From a filamentous cyanobacterium CCP3 (GTDB lineage: Bacteria; Cyanobacteriota; Cyanobacteriia; Phormidesmidales; Phormidesmidaceae): DNA of 36,401 nucleotides. This document shows positions 7,137 through 15,622 of the stretch, one piece after another (positions within the stretch are counted from its first letter, which is position 1; each line of letters begins with the position of its first letter). Both the position numbers and the translations under genes were made by a program. A model generated the notes under the pieces. It was not told where the DNA came from. It did not search any database and saw only the letters and a program-made list of their open reading frames with translations. The DNA lies in assembly GCA_003022385.1 (NCBI GenBank), contig PYGV01000020.1, positions 1 to 36,401 on the forward strand. The letters run 5' to 3'.

Positions 7137-8837
7137 CTAGCCTGTGCTGTGCAGGTTGGTAGACCGCAAACTGGCTTTGCCAACGGTGCTAAAGGACGCC
7201 CCCTCCTGAATTTGAGGGCGCTTGTTGAAGGCGCTGTAGGGCAGCACCCGCAGAATTTCGGCCATAGTGGTGAGGCCGCTGCTCACCTTGGCGATCGCCG
7301 ACTTTCGGAAGGACTCCAGGCCGCCTTTGTGCAGGTAGCGGTGAAGCTGGGTCAGCGTGCCCTCGTAAATGATTTGGCGCACGGTGTCGTCGACATTGAG
7401 CAGCTCAACCACGGCTTCGCGGCCAGAATAGCCCGAGTCAAAGCATTTGGAGCAGCCGGTGCCTACGCGCCACTGGCTGGCATGGGCCTGGTCATAGGTA
7501 ATGCCCAGCAGGGCGAGGTCTCGGGCCGTCGGCTCGCAGGGCACCGCGCAGTGGGGGCAGACCTTGCGCACCAGGCGCTGGGCCACAATGCCCAAGAGGG
7601 CATCACTGATCAGGCTGGGGTCGGGGCCAATGTCTTTGAGGCGCGGGATGGCGCTGACGGCGTCGTTGGTGTGCAGGGTGGTCAGCACCAGGTGCCCGGT
7701 GAGCGCCGCTCGCACGGCGGTTTCAGCGGTTTCGCTGTCGCGTACCTCCCCTACCATGATGATGTCGGGGTCCTGGCGCAAAATGGCCCGCATGCCCGCC
7801 GCAAAGGTCATCCCCGCCGCCTCGTGCACCTGGGTTTGGGTAATGCGCGGCAGGATGTACTCCACCGGGTCTTCTACGGTTACCACGTTGACCTGCTGGG
7901 TAGCGACCCGCTGCAGGCTGGTGTAGAGGGTGCTGGTTTTGCCTGAGCCGGTGGGGCCAGTAAATATGATCATGCCCTGGGGCTGGCGCAGCCAGTTTTC
8001 GTAGATGTCGAGGGCGGCGGGGGTAAAGCCCAGCTCTTTGATATTGGTGAAGGGGTTTTCCTGGGGCAGCAGGCGAATGACGGCCTTTTCGCCGTTGATA
8101 CAGGGCAGCGTGCTCACCCGCATATCCAGATCAACATCGAGGTCGGCGGTTTTGGAATAGCGATCGCCGATGCGAGCATCCTGGGGCACTCGACTTTCGG
8201 CGATGTTCATTTTGCACATCACTTTGAGGGCCACAATTACCCGGCGGCTGATGTCCGGGGGCAGCGTGGTGATGTCGTGCAAAATGCCATCGATGCGGTA
8301 GCGCACGAGCAGCCCCTCGCGCAGCGGTTCGAGGTGAATGTCACTGGCCCGGTTGCGCAGCGCCCCCGAAATAATGGTTTTGATACGGCTGATCTGATCG
8401 GCGGCTTTCGACAGAAACAGCTCCGTCATTTCGCCGATATCTTCTGATTCCAGCTCGCCCGTCAGTGGGTTGATCACCTGCTCGGCGTCAATTTTGTTGG
8501 TGTCGAGCCGCTGCAGCCGAAACCAGGTGTGATAGCTTTTGGCGCTAATCGAAATGACGTCAATTTCAGTTGAGGTGCGCTTGCTGAGGTGTTCAAGCTG
8601 CTCTGGCGACAGTGGCGCGGGGCTGCCCAGGTAGTAGCGGTTTCGCCACAGCAGCAGCGGCACCACGGGCGGCAGCGACGGGTGATCCTGGCAGGCTCGG
8701 AAAAAGCGATCGCTCACCTCGCGATCGAGCAGGGCCAGATTGACCTGCCCCTGACTATCGACCAGCATTGCCAAAGCCTGCTCCAGGTCGAGCTGTTTAC
8801 CCCTGAGCTGCTGCCATACCGAGCCTGCTGTTGTCAT
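7137..8837 (-). CDS. GspE/PulE/PilB-family secretion ATPase
   Basis: A 566-residue hexameric AAA-like ATPase of the kind that drives type IV pilus assembly or type II secretion from the cytoplasmic face of the membrane. Motifs in order: RASDIHLEP (163-171), Walker A GPTGSGKT (294-301), Asp box VTVEDPVEY (319-327), Walker B PDIIMVGEVRD (357-367), His box GHLVLTTLHTND (381-392), and the zinc-binding tetracysteine C427/C430 and C462/C465. The N-terminal region (1-140) resembles a shortened MshEN/T2SSE_N domain; PilB1 of cyanobacteria is usually longer, so this is probably the second paralogue. No pilC, pilT or pilin gene is nearby. Start ATG 8837 has GAGG 7 nt upstream. The C-terminal tail after about residue 530 is unstructured and poorly conserved. 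Confidence 0.92.
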   Translation of the reverse strand: MTTAGSVWQQLRGKQLDLEQALAMLVDSQGQVNLALLDREVSDRFFRACQDHPSLPPVVPLLLWRNRYYLGSPAPLSPEQLEHLSKRTSTEIDVISISAKSYHTWFRLQRLDTNKIDAEQVINPLTGELESEDIGEMTELFLSKAADQISRIKTIISGALRNRASDIHLEPLREGLLVRYRIDGILHDITTLPPDISRRVIVALKVMCKMNIAESRVPQDARIGDRYSKTADLDVDLDMRVSTLPCINGEKAVIRLLPQENPFTNIKELGFTPAALDIYENWLRQPQGMIIFTGPTGSGKTSTLYTSLQRVATQQVNVVTVEDPVEYILPRITQTQVHEAAGMTFAAGMRAILRQDPDIIMVGEVRDSETAETAVRAALTGHLVLTTLHTNDAVSAIPRLKDIGPDPSLISDALLGIVAQRLVRKVCPHCAVPCEPTARDLALLGITYDQAHASQWRVGTGCSKCFDSGYSGREAVVELLNVDDTVRQIIYEGTLTQLHRYLHKGGLESFRKSAIAKVSSGLTTMAEILRVLPYSAFNKRPQIQEGASFSTVGKASLRSTNLHSTG

Positions 8838-9058
8838 GGTTGAACCTCAATCAAAAGAATGGTCTAGCCGCCGCACCAGGCGACGCTGGGGACTGGACAT
8901 CCCCAGATTGCGATGCTGAATCATGGTCATGGTTGGCGATGGTACCTGGGTGGCTGATACCAAATCCGATTTGAAAAACCCCCATTCACAATGGGAGATC
9001 CCTAGGGGCACAGCAGGCTATGCCCCTAAGAACTGGGGTAGCCAGGCAGGATGTTGTA
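8838..9058. repeat. Intergenic region with two hairpins and a cyanobacterial-type repeat
   Basis: This 221-bp region lies between the small secreted protein gene and the secretion ATPase gene, both on the minus strand. It holds a 7-bp stem CTGGGGA (8886-8892) / TCCCCAG (8900-8906) in the 5' leader of the ATPase gene. It also holds a stretch with the near-palindrome AAATCCGATTT around 8964-8974, and an 8-bp stem TAGGGGCA (9003-9010) / TGCCCCTA (9021-9028). The stretch around 8957-8985 resembles short interspersed repeats I associate with cyanobacterial intergenic DNA, though I cannot confirm copy number. No ORF is supported here. Confidence 0.5.
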
Positions 9059-9343
9059 TTAGTTTCTGGCAGCGCTGCGACTGGCCACCTGACAGGGCTT
9101 GCCGTTAGCGTCTAAAAAGTAGCAGGGCTCAGAGCTCTGAACTACGGTTTGGCGCGCAGCGCCCTCGGAGGCGTCACCGCACAGCGAGGACAGATCGCGC
9201 ACCTGACCGTCGGTTGTGACCATATAGCAGAAGTACGACACGGGTTCAGCCCGGCGCGGCGGCGTAGCTGGATCAGCTGTAGCGGGGGCGACAACGGCGA
9301 TCGCCAGGGGTAGGGGCAGTATCCAGCGGGAGACGTGGGGCAT
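9059..9343 (-). CDS. Small secreted hypothetical protein with four cysteines
   Basis: I do not recognise a family. The product is 94 residues with a clear Sec signal peptide: a hydrophobic core (ILPLPLAIAVVAP) followed by a likely cleavage at ATA-DP. The mature part is about 70 residues, with cysteines in YFCYM, SLCGD, EPCYF and KPCQV, which could form two disulfides in the periplasm. The ATG at 9343 is preferred because AGGA (9352-9355, minus strand) sits 8 nt before it; an in-frame ATG at 9352 adds three residues. It lies between the NicO gene upstream and the secretion ATPase gene downstream, all on the minus strand, with gaps too wide to assume an operon. Confidence 0.65.
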   Translation of the reverse strand: MPHVSRWILPLPLAIAVVAPATADPATPPRRAEPVSYFCYMVTTDGQVRDLSSLCGDASEGAARQTVVQSSEPCYFLDANGKPCQVASRSAARN

Positions 9344-9417
9344 GGTGTGCATCCTGTAATCAAAGGGTCGTCAAAGCGGTTCAATGGGCCAGCCAGCGGG
9401 GGCGATCGCTGTCCAGG

Positions 9418-10875
9418 TCAGATCAGCTGCAAAATCGATCGGGTGGAAATGCCCAGGCCGATGAGGGTGATGCCCATAGCGCTGGCCAACGGTAGCCACT
9501 GCAATGCGGCCAGGCGAGGCATGGGCACCCGCTGAAACACCCGCCTGGCCGACACCATCAGCAGCCCCAAACCGGCTAATACGCTGGCCAGCCCCAGGCT
9601 AAAGGCCACCACCAGCAGCAGCCCGGATACTGGGTTGCCAAAGGCGATCGCCCCCAGCAGCAGCACCAGCGCCGCCGGGCAGGGCACCAGCCCCGCCGAC
9701 AGGCCCAGCAGCAGCAGACTGCGCCAGGTGGTGGTGCCATCGGTTGGGGGCAAGTGGCTGTGGGTATGGCCGCCGTGGGCGTGATGGCCATGCCCGTGAT
9801 GATGAGAAGGGTCATGGGGATGCTCGTGAGCATGGCCATCATGATGAGAGTGAGTATGGCCGTCGTGATGAGAAGGGTCATGGGGATGACCGTGCCCGTC
9901 GTGATGAGAAGGGTCGTGGGGATGACCGTGGGCATGGTGGGCATGGGCATAGTCGAGCGACGGTTGAACCAGGACAGGGACGGGGGCGCTGCGATGGGCA
10001 GAACGCTGCCGCCGCTGGGCAATTAAGTTGGCCCCAATGCAGACAATCATGCCGCCTGACACCAGGCCCAGCCAGGGGTAAATTTGCTCGGGCAGCACGT
10101 AGCGGGCGGCGGCCAGGGTAATTAGCCCCAGGGCAAACACGCCGAGGGTGTGGGTGACGGTGGTTGTCAGGGCCAAAAACAGGGCGTGGCGAGAGGTGGC
10201 CCGTTCGCCCACCAGGTAGGCCCCCACCAAGGTTTTGCCGTGCCCCGGCGACAGCGAGTGCACGGCCCCCCACAAAAATGCGCCGATCAGGGTGACAAAC
10301 CAAGCTCGGCTGCCCAGCGCGGCGGCCCCGGTAGCTCTCACGGTGTAGGTAGGATCTTTGGGCGTGAAGACGTGGTTGGTGACCTGCCCCGATTCGGCAA
10401 TGGTGGCCAGACAGCTGGCCTCGGGTGCATCCTCTGGAAAGAAGGTGTAGGCGATCGCCAGCCCGGCGGGCGGCTCGGCCCAGGTGTAGAGCAGCTGCAG
10501 GGTAGTGTGGCTGGTGGGGGCAATCTTCGCGTTGGCGGAGACACTGTCTACGGTGGGCTGAACTGTGAGCCGAGGTGATTGATTGCGGCTGTCTTTGAGG
10601 GCGATCGCAGGCTCCAGCCGCTCTGTCAGCGCCTGTCGATGGCGCAGGAGTTCTGCCGTTGAGAGCCGTCCGCTGCCGTCGTCGTCGGCAAAGGCGGTGA
10701 GCCCGGTGGGGTAGGTGAGGGTAATGCGGGTTTCGGCCCCCGCGGTCACGATCTCAGCGGCGGCTAGATCGCCCCAGTGGGCGGCGGCGGGTGGGGCGAT
10801 CGCCAGCCCGATCGCCATACAAATCACGGCGGCCAGAAAACCTAACACACCATAGCGGCGTAGCTGCTGAGTCAT
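9418..10875 (-). CDS. NicO/RcnA-type nickel-cobalt exporter with His-rich loop
   Basis: A 485-residue membrane protein of the NicO superfamily. It has a Sec-like signal or first TM segment (about 9-32, ending in AAAHWGD), then a periplasmic N-terminal domain of about 150 residues containing an EF-hand-like loop DDDGSGRLSTAE (64-75). The transport domain has the signature HSLSPGHGKT (206-215). A hydrophilic loop at 311-374 contains 31 histidines, with the repeated unit HPHDPSHHDG. After it come further TM segments with LVPCPAALVLLLGAIA. Family members export Ni or Co, or deliver metal to enzymes. The start overlaps the stop of the upstream TPR gene by 4 bp (ATGA), so the two are translationally coupled. 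The large extracytoplasmic N-terminal domain sets it apart from short RcnA. Substrate is inferred. Confidence 0.88.
   Translation of the reverse strand: MTQQLRRYGVLGFLAAVICMAIGLAIAPPAAAHWGDLAAAEIVTAGAETRITLTYPTGLTAFADDDGSGRLSTAELLRHRQALTERLEPAIALKDSRNQSPRLTVQPTVDSVSANAKIAPTSHTTLQLLYTWAEPPAGLAIAYTFFPEDAPEASCLATIAESGQVTNHVFTPKDPTYTVRATGAAALGSRAWFVTLIGAFLWGAVHSLSPGHGKTLVGAYLVGERATSRHALFLALTTTVTHTLGVFALGLITLAAARYVLPEQIYPWLGLVSGGMIVCIGANLIAQRRQRSAHRSAPVPVLVQPSLDYAHAHHAHGHPHDPSHHDGHGHPHDPSHHDGHTHSHHDGHAHEHPHDPSHHHGHGHHAHGGHTHSHLPPTDGTTTWRSLLLLGLSAGLVPCPAALVLLLGAIAFGNPVSGLLLVVAFSLGLASVLAGLGLLMVSARRVFQRVPMPRLAALQWLPLASAMGITLIGLGISTRSILQLI
9801..9924. repeat. In-frame repeats encoding the His-rich metal-binding loop
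   Basis: A 22-bp unit beginning GATGAGAAGGG and ending in GGGGATG occurs at 9801-9822, 9867-9888 and, with one mismatch, at 9903-9924. Spacings are 66 and 36 bp, all multiples of three, so copy-number change would lengthen or shorten the His-rich loop of the NicO exporter without breaking the frame. The encoded unit is HPHDPSHH. Confidence 0.85.
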
Positions 10876-12218
10876 GGTAAAAGCCTCTCATTCTGTCTGA
10901 CGAGTCCTAACCGTTGCCGGGTTTTAGGGTTAAATTCTGGGTTAATCTCTGCGGCCTGGTGAAAAAACTGCTCCGCCTGGGCGGAATGGTTGAGAGCCAG
11001 CTCAATCTCGCCCGCCCGGTAGGTCATTTCGGCGCTGCGGAGGCCCGAGTCGAGCGCCTCCCGCATCGCCTGCTGCGCTGCCAGCGGCTGCCCCGCCTCT
11101 TGCTGTGCCCAGGCCAGTAGGTGGAGGGTCTCAGCGTCACGGCGGTTAGCCGCTTCAGTTTCCATCAGCGTCACCGCTTCCGCCACATCCTCGGGGTCAC
11201 CCCGCTCCAGCAGCAGATGGGCCAGCTCGCGCCGATGGCCCAGGGCGTTACCCGCAATGCTGCGCCGCAGTTCGGCTTCGGCCACGGCCCAGGCCTGGGT
11301 TCGGGGTCGCCCCCGCAAAGCCTCAATGCGAGCCAGGCCGTGGAGGGCCAGCCCTCCCCCAACCGCCCGGTAATGACCCTTGGCCGTGCGATAGTGGCCC
11401 TTAACCGTAGCCAGCTCCGCCAGCTGAAGATGGGCTAGCGGGTAGTCAGGGACAATCTGCAGCGCTTCTCGGTAAAGGGCCTGGGCTATGTCGTATTCGC
11501 CTCGGCGAGCGTGAAACCGGCCCAAAAACACGCGGGTCTGCGCCGAACCGGCGGTGTTGGCGGGTTCTTCTGCGGCGATCGCCCGTTCAAAGTCGTTTAG
11601 GGCCAGCTCATCTCGCCCCTGGGCCTCGTGGGTCAGCGCCCGCAGGGTCAGGCTGCCCAGCGACGGATACTGCTCGGCGAGTGAGTTAGCCAGACTGGCG
11701 GCCTCTTCCACCTGTCCCAGCGCCAGCTTAGCTGTAATCACCAGGCCCAGGGCATCCGGGCTACCGACGCTCTCCGCCAGCGCAACGGCGGTGTCAAAGT
11801 CGTGCTGGGCCTCAGCAATCTGGGCCAGGGCCAGGGTCGCCCCAGCGTTCTCAAAGGGTAGATTGGCCAGCGACTGCTGAGCGGCTTTTTCCGCTAGCAG
11901 GTACCAGCTGTCGTTGCGGGTAGCGCGGGCCATCTGAATGTAAAGATTGGCCAGCGTCGCCTGGTCAAGCCCCTCCGTGGGGTTCTGCTGAATTCGGCCC
12001 TGGTAGAAGGAAATCGACTGTTCTAGAGTCTGCTGATTTGGGCTGGTCGCAGAGTCTGCAAAGGCGTAGGGGTAGGGCCCCTGGTGCCAAAACCCTGACC
12101 AGGACTGCCAGTCGGGTTGAGTCAGGGCGACGGCCCCCAGCGAGAGCAAACCCACAGCTAGCAGCCGAGCGGGATACCCGCGAGCCAGGGGAGAGGTTAT
12201 TGATCCAATGGGCACCAT
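10872..12218 (-). CDS. TPR-repeat protein linked to the NicO exporter
   Basis: A 448-residue protein with one N-terminal hydrophobic segment (about 15-33, LLAVGLLSLGAVALT) followed by many tetratricopeptide-type helical pairs. Clear examples are LALNDFERAIAAEEP, YDIAQALYREALQIVPDYPLAHLQLAEL and SAQAEQFFHQAAEINPEF. The N-terminal segment may be a signal anchor or signal peptide placing the TPR array outside the cytoplasm. The gene lies downstream of the DUF4331 gene (149-bp gap) and overlaps the NicO gene by 4 bp. The presumed job is as a scaffold for partner binding; no enzymatic motif is visible. The particular TPR family was not identified. Confidence 0.85.
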   Translation of the reverse strand: MVPIGSITSPLARGYPARLLAVGLLSLGAVALTQPDWQSWSGFWHQGPYPYAFADSATSPNQQTLEQSISFYQGRIQQNPTEGLDQATLANLYIQMARATRNDSWYLLAEKAAQQSLANLPFENAGATLALAQIAEAQHDFDTAVALAESVGSPDALGLVITAKLALGQVEEAASLANSLAEQYPSLGSLTLRALTHEAQGRDELALNDFERAIAAEEPANTAGSAQTRVFLGRFHARRGEYDIAQALYREALQIVPDYPLAHLQLAELATVKGHYRTAKGHYRAVGGGLALHGLARIEALRGRPRTQAWAVAEAELRRSIAGNALGHRRELAHLLLERGDPEDVAEAVTLMETEAANRRDAETLHLLAWAQQEAGQPLAAQQAMREALDSGLRSAEMTYRAGEIELALNHSAQAEQFFHQAAEINPEFNPKTRQRLGLVRQNERLLP

Positions 12219-12317
12219 AGCGATCGCATCCTAAACTGAACAGACCTGGCTGGGGATTCTAGTCGCCGCGGCACGGCTATCTGCATGAGCGCCAGAGCCC
12301 CCATTTTTTGTCCTGCT

Positions 12318-12342
12318 GCCTTCAGGCACCGGGCCTGAAGGC
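12318..12342. other. Intercistronic hairpin between the DUF4331 and TPR genes
   Basis: A perfect 9-bp stem, GCCTTCAGG (12318-12326) / CCTGAAGGC (12334-12342), with a 7-nt loop lies about 25 bp past the stop of the DUF4331 gene and before the TPR gene. In the direction of transcription (minus strand) it is not followed by a T-run. It is therefore more likely an mRNA-stabilising or processing hairpin that sets unequal expression of the two genes than a full terminator. Confidence 0.6.
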
Positions 12343-12367
12343 GCTACGGGCCAGCACTTGAGACGTG

Positions 12368-13591
12368 CTAGTTAGCCGGGGCCAGGTAGGGGAACGACGG
12401 CACCAGCGGATCGTGGCCCTGGGCCGGGTTGCCCGGCGTGCCCTCGTAGGACACGTTGTCGGTGGTGATGCCGCCGTTGGTGAGCACGGAGAGCGTGATA
12501 TCGACAACATCATCCATCAGCAGTCGTCCAGCAATGGGGCTACCTTTGGCGTTTAGGGCATTGGCATAGCCGCTAGGCCCGGTGGTGTCGATCCGCATCA
12601 CATCGGGCAAAAACGCCTGGAGTAGAGCGTCGGCCCTGGCATCGCTGTTGCCGATCGCCAGCAGGGTCTGTTTGGCTTCCGCGACAATGGGGGCCGCCGC
12701 ACTGGCCGCCGGTTCTCGCCCCGCCAGAGCCGCCGCCTCAAAGGCCGGATCGACGCTGTTGAGGGTGTTTAGGAAGTCGTTGGTGACAATCAGGCCCTCA
12801 TTCACCGCCGGTCGGGCCAGCCGCTCGACCTGGTTAAATTTCTTGCTGCCCGGCAGCGATACCGTCATCCAGACGTCAAAGGTGGTGGCGTTTTCGGAAC
12901 CCTGCAGGAGCCCAATGGGGAGCTGAACGGCGATCGCATTGACGTTGTAGCCCTGGGCAAAGTCCACCGCTTGCTCAGGGGGGCGAAACCCCACCGCCGG
13001 GCCCCGGCCCAGTGCCCCAGCCCGCACCTTAAAGAACTGCTCTACATCAAAGAAAAATGGATCTTCGCGCAGCCCGGCAAAGACTTGAACACTGGAGCCA
13101 TTGACGCTGCCCTGGTTTAGAATTGGGCTTTCGTTGAGCGCGGTGGTCTGGCCTCTCACGACACTCCTACGACCGTCTTTGATCACCGTGAGGGTATAGT
13201 CCTGACGGTTGTTGCGGTCCGGCGAACCAAACTTAAACTCTAAAACAACGTCCGACAGCCCGTCTGGCGTAGCATCGTTGTCGGTGACGCGAGAAATATT
13301 GAACTTATACGCCGCACGGGTGCTGAAATAATACTGCTGCCCCGCTACAGAACGAGGATTGGTATTCATAATCAAAACCAGGCTCTCCGGCGAAGCACTA
13401 GCGTTTTGGTCTATCTCTCGAAACACGTATAAATCGGTCAGGTTCAGGTTGCGCCCTTTAATTTCCGACTCACCGTCATCGTGGTCAGAAGCGTTTACAA
13501 GTAGAGCACCTGCACCGACGGTGGCGGTCAAACCAAGCATTAATCCAGCGGCCAGCAGAGCTTTCTTGGAGATCTTTTGAATGGTCTTCAT
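12368..13591 (-). CDS. DUF4331 secreted protein
   Basis: A 407-residue protein with a Sec signal peptide (basic MKTIQKISKK, hydrophobic core to about residue 33, probable cleavage near VNA-SDHDD). The mature protein begins with the family hallmark SDHDDGE followed by NLTDLYVFRE, then RNNRQDYTLTVI. DUF4331 proteins are periplasmic or extracellular and of unknown function. The early acidic-histidine SDHDD cluster could bind metal, but this is inference. Start ATG 13591 has an AGGG about 11 nt upstream. It lies 5' of the TPR and NicO genes on the same strand. I have seen DUF4331, TPR and NicO/HupE-type genes together in other bacteria, which would suggest a shared role, but I cannot verify that here. 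Confidence 0.88.
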   Translation of the reverse strand: MKTIQKISKKALLAAGLMLGLTATVGAGALLVNASDHDDGESEIKGRNLNLTDLYVFREIDQNASASPESLVLIMNTNPRSVAGQQYYFSTRAAYKFNISRVTDNDATPDGLSDVVLEFKFGSPDRNNRQDYTLTVIKDGRRSVVRGQTTALNESPILNQGSVNGSSVQVFAGLREDPFFFDVEQFFKVRAGALGRGPAVGFRPPEQAVDFAQGYNVNAIAVQLPIGLLQGSENATTFDVWMTVSLPGSKKFNQVERLARPAVNEGLIVTNDFLNTLNSVDPAFEAAALAGREPAASAAAPIVAEAKQTLLAIGNSDARADALLQAFLPDVMRIDTTGPSGYANALNAKGSPIAGRLLMDDVVDITLSVLTNGGITTDNVSYEGTPGNPAQGHDPLVPSFPYLAPAN

Positions 13592-13722
13592 AGTCGATAT
13601 AACCCTTGATTGTTTGTAAAAACTACGGGACGTCAGCCTGGGATCGCAGCCTTGATCGGCTTAGATCGCAAGGCTCATGCAGCCAGGTCAGAGGTCGATA
13701 AAGGCTTAGTCGGAGCGATCGC

Positions 13723-15501
13723 CTAGCCCATCCCCGTAATTTCGGGAGTAAGCGACACCACTAGATCGTTAAAGTCAAAATCACCGGCATCCTCAAATAG
13801 CCAGGTATCTCCCTCGCGCTTGATGCGCGTTTGGCCCAGGGCGGCATCGCCAACCGTGGCCAGGTTTTGCAAACTGCCGTCAATCAGCAGGGCTGGCGCA
13901 TAGTACGCGCCGCCAGGGAGGCTAACAGTTACATCAGTGCTCTGGTTGTCGCCCACAAATAAGCTGATGCCATCGATCAAATTGGCGGCGGCAGCGGCCT
14001 CATAGCCCTGATCGCCGGGCAGCAGTCCGTCGACCCGACCCAGAGCGTCGGTCTCGTAAAACGACAGCACGTTGTCGAAGAAGGCCTCCCGCGAGAGCCG
14101 CCGGATTACGTTGACCGCCACGTCGCCGTCAAAGCCGGTGAGGTCAAACAGTTCGGGTAGAGGGTCAACCCCGGCCATCGGGGGCGCAGCCGTCAGTCCC
14201 TGCAGTGTCAGCTCGTTGTCAGATCCGATCGCCCCCAGACTGGTTGCCACACCAGACTCCAGGTTGAGGGTGTACAGCGTTGCGTTAGACACCGCAAACG
14301 CCGTGTTGTCGCCTGCCGAGGATGACACGATCTCAAACCCGCCCAGGGTATCGAGGTCAAAGCCTAGCGCCCCCACCGTTTGCAGTGTGCCGTCATTGGG
14401 CGGGCTTTGCAGCAGCAGGCTATCGAGGGCGCTGTCGAGGTTGAACAGCTGGGTCGCGGTGGCGCCAGCAAAGGCGTTGGTGTAGGCCGACCCGGTCACG
14501 CTTGGGTTGGCCCCCGCGTTGACATCCTCCGGCGCGAAGGCGAGGTCGCCATCGACAATTACCGCTCCCGTATCGACGTTGATGCGGAAGTCCTGATCGT
14601 TTTCGCCCACCACCCGCAGGCGATCGGCCACCGGATTGAAGTCGAAGCCTGAAACAGCGCCGCCCTCAAAGGGCTCAGACAGCGTGCTAACCAGGGTCGC
14701 CTCGGCCCCGTCATCACCGATAGCGAGGGTGTAAATTTGATTTGTCGTCGTCAGGCCGTAGACTAATCCGTTGGCCGGACGCACATCAATGCCGAGCAGC
14801 GTGCCTTCTAGACCGCTCACAGGCAGTACTTTGGTCTGGGTTGGGTCACTGGTCGAAAAAGACACCAGCCGATTGTCATCCGTGAGCCCCAGCAGATCCA
14901 CCGCCGCAGGCGGAACGACGGGCTGAATCGTTTGAGCCCCCGTCAGGGCAATGGTGTAGGCACCGCTAGAGGCATCCTCACCGGCAAATCCAGCCAGCGG
15001 CAGATCGCCCCCCGGGCCGGTCGGCAGCAGAATGCCATCGAAGGAGCTGTCGGGGAAAATTTCTCCGACAGCACTGATGGGATCGTAGTCAAAGCCAGAA
15101 ATGGCCAAATAGTAGATGCCTGGCTTAAGCACAACCGTCCCGGACGGTAGAGTAGCCTGGGCCGAGCCAAACAGATCGTCATTGCCATAGACGCCGTTGC
15201 CAGCGGCATCAAACAAAAACAATTGCGGGTCTTGCAGCAGGTCGGTGGGTATCCCCAGCGCATCGTCGATGGGCAGGCCGAGCAGCGTTTCTGAACTCAC
15301 CGTGGTGGCGGAAAAGGGCTGATCGCCCGAAATAAAGATTTGAAAGAGATCGGCATCGCCAGAGAGGGTGCCAGAAATGGACGTCAGCGGCTGGACGATG
15401 TCGGTCACAATGGGGATAGCCCCACTGATCTGTTCGCCAGCATCATCAGCTTCGACAAAGGCAAAGTCAGCAGCGGGTGCTGTGGAATCGGAAGGGGGCA
15501 T
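13723..15501 (-). CDS. DUF4394 protein with C-terminal DUF4114 domain
   Basis: A 592-residue acidic protein without a signal peptide. Residues 1-190 resemble a pre-peptidase C-terminal (PPC)-like beta-sandwich (GDADLFQIFI, LKPGIYYLAISGFDYDP). Residues about 195-440 form a DUF4394 beta-propeller-like region: LLGLTDDNRLVSF, GIDVRPANGLVYGL, FDFNPVADRLRVVGENDQDFRINVDTG written here in part, and AYTNAFAGATATQLFNLD. The C-terminus has a DUF4114-type motif, WLFEDAGDFDFNDLVVSL, a likely calcium-binding fold common in cyanobacterial exoproteins. Very low Cys and Lys content and no Sec signal suggest type I secretion, which is inference. Start ATG 15501 has GGAG 8 nt upstream. It is followed after 131 bp by the DUF4331 gene. 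Confidence 0.85.
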   Translation of the reverse strand: MPPSDSTAPAADFAFVEADDAGEQISGAIPIVTDIVQPLTSISGTLSGDADLFQIFISGDQPFSATTVSSETLLGLPIDDALGIPTDLLQDPQLFLFDAAGNGVYGNDDLFGSAQATLPSGTVVLKPGIYYLAISGFDYDPISAVGEIFPDSSFDGILLPTGPGGDLPLAGFAGEDASSGAYTIALTGAQTIQPVVPPAAVDLLGLTDDNRLVSFSTSDPTQTKVLPVSGLEGTLLGIDVRPANGLVYGLTTTNQIYTLAIGDDGAEATLVSTLSEPFEGGAVSGFDFNPVADRLRVVGENDQDFRINVDTGAVIVDGDLAFAPEDVNAGANPSVTGSAYTNAFAGATATQLFNLDSALDSLLLQSPPNDGTLQTVGALGFDLDTLGGFEIVSSSAGDNTAFAVSNATLYTLNLESGVATSLGAIGSDNELTLQGLTAAPPMAGVDPLPELFDLTGFDGDVAVNVIRRLSREAFFDNVLSFYETDALGRVDGLLPGDQGYEAAAAANLIDGISLFVGDNQSTDVTVSLPGGAYYAPALLIDGSLQNLATVGDAALGQTRIKREGDTWLFEDAGDFDFNDLVVSLTPEITGMG

Positions 15502-15622
15502 AGGAAAAACTCCATAGCTTGGCGCTTGGGTAGAGCAACCAGCGGTTTAAGGTTTTCATGCCTATTACGACTGAGTTTATGAAGCAGATTTAAATCCGAA
15601 AAGTCGCAACAAAACATTACAG
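15502..15622. promoter_or_regulatory. Divergent DUF4394 / azlD promoter region
   Basis: This 121-bp AT-rich gap lies between divergent genes. A perfect 10-bp palindrome GATTTAAATC (15587-15596) lies 26 bp before the azlD start and could be an operator. The Shine-Dalgarno GGAG for the DUF4394 gene is at 15510-15513 (minus). No clear -35/-10 pair was recognised. Confidence 0.3.

Noticed and set aside
7149-7946. 265-codon plus-strand frame opposite the secretion ATPase
   Set aside because: The minus strand encodes all ATPase motifs; the opposite frame has no family signature.
9801-9942. Short regularly spaced repeats suggesting CRISPR
   Set aside because: Repeats are in-frame coding sequence for a His-rich loop, spacings differ (66 and 36 bp), and no cas gene is near.
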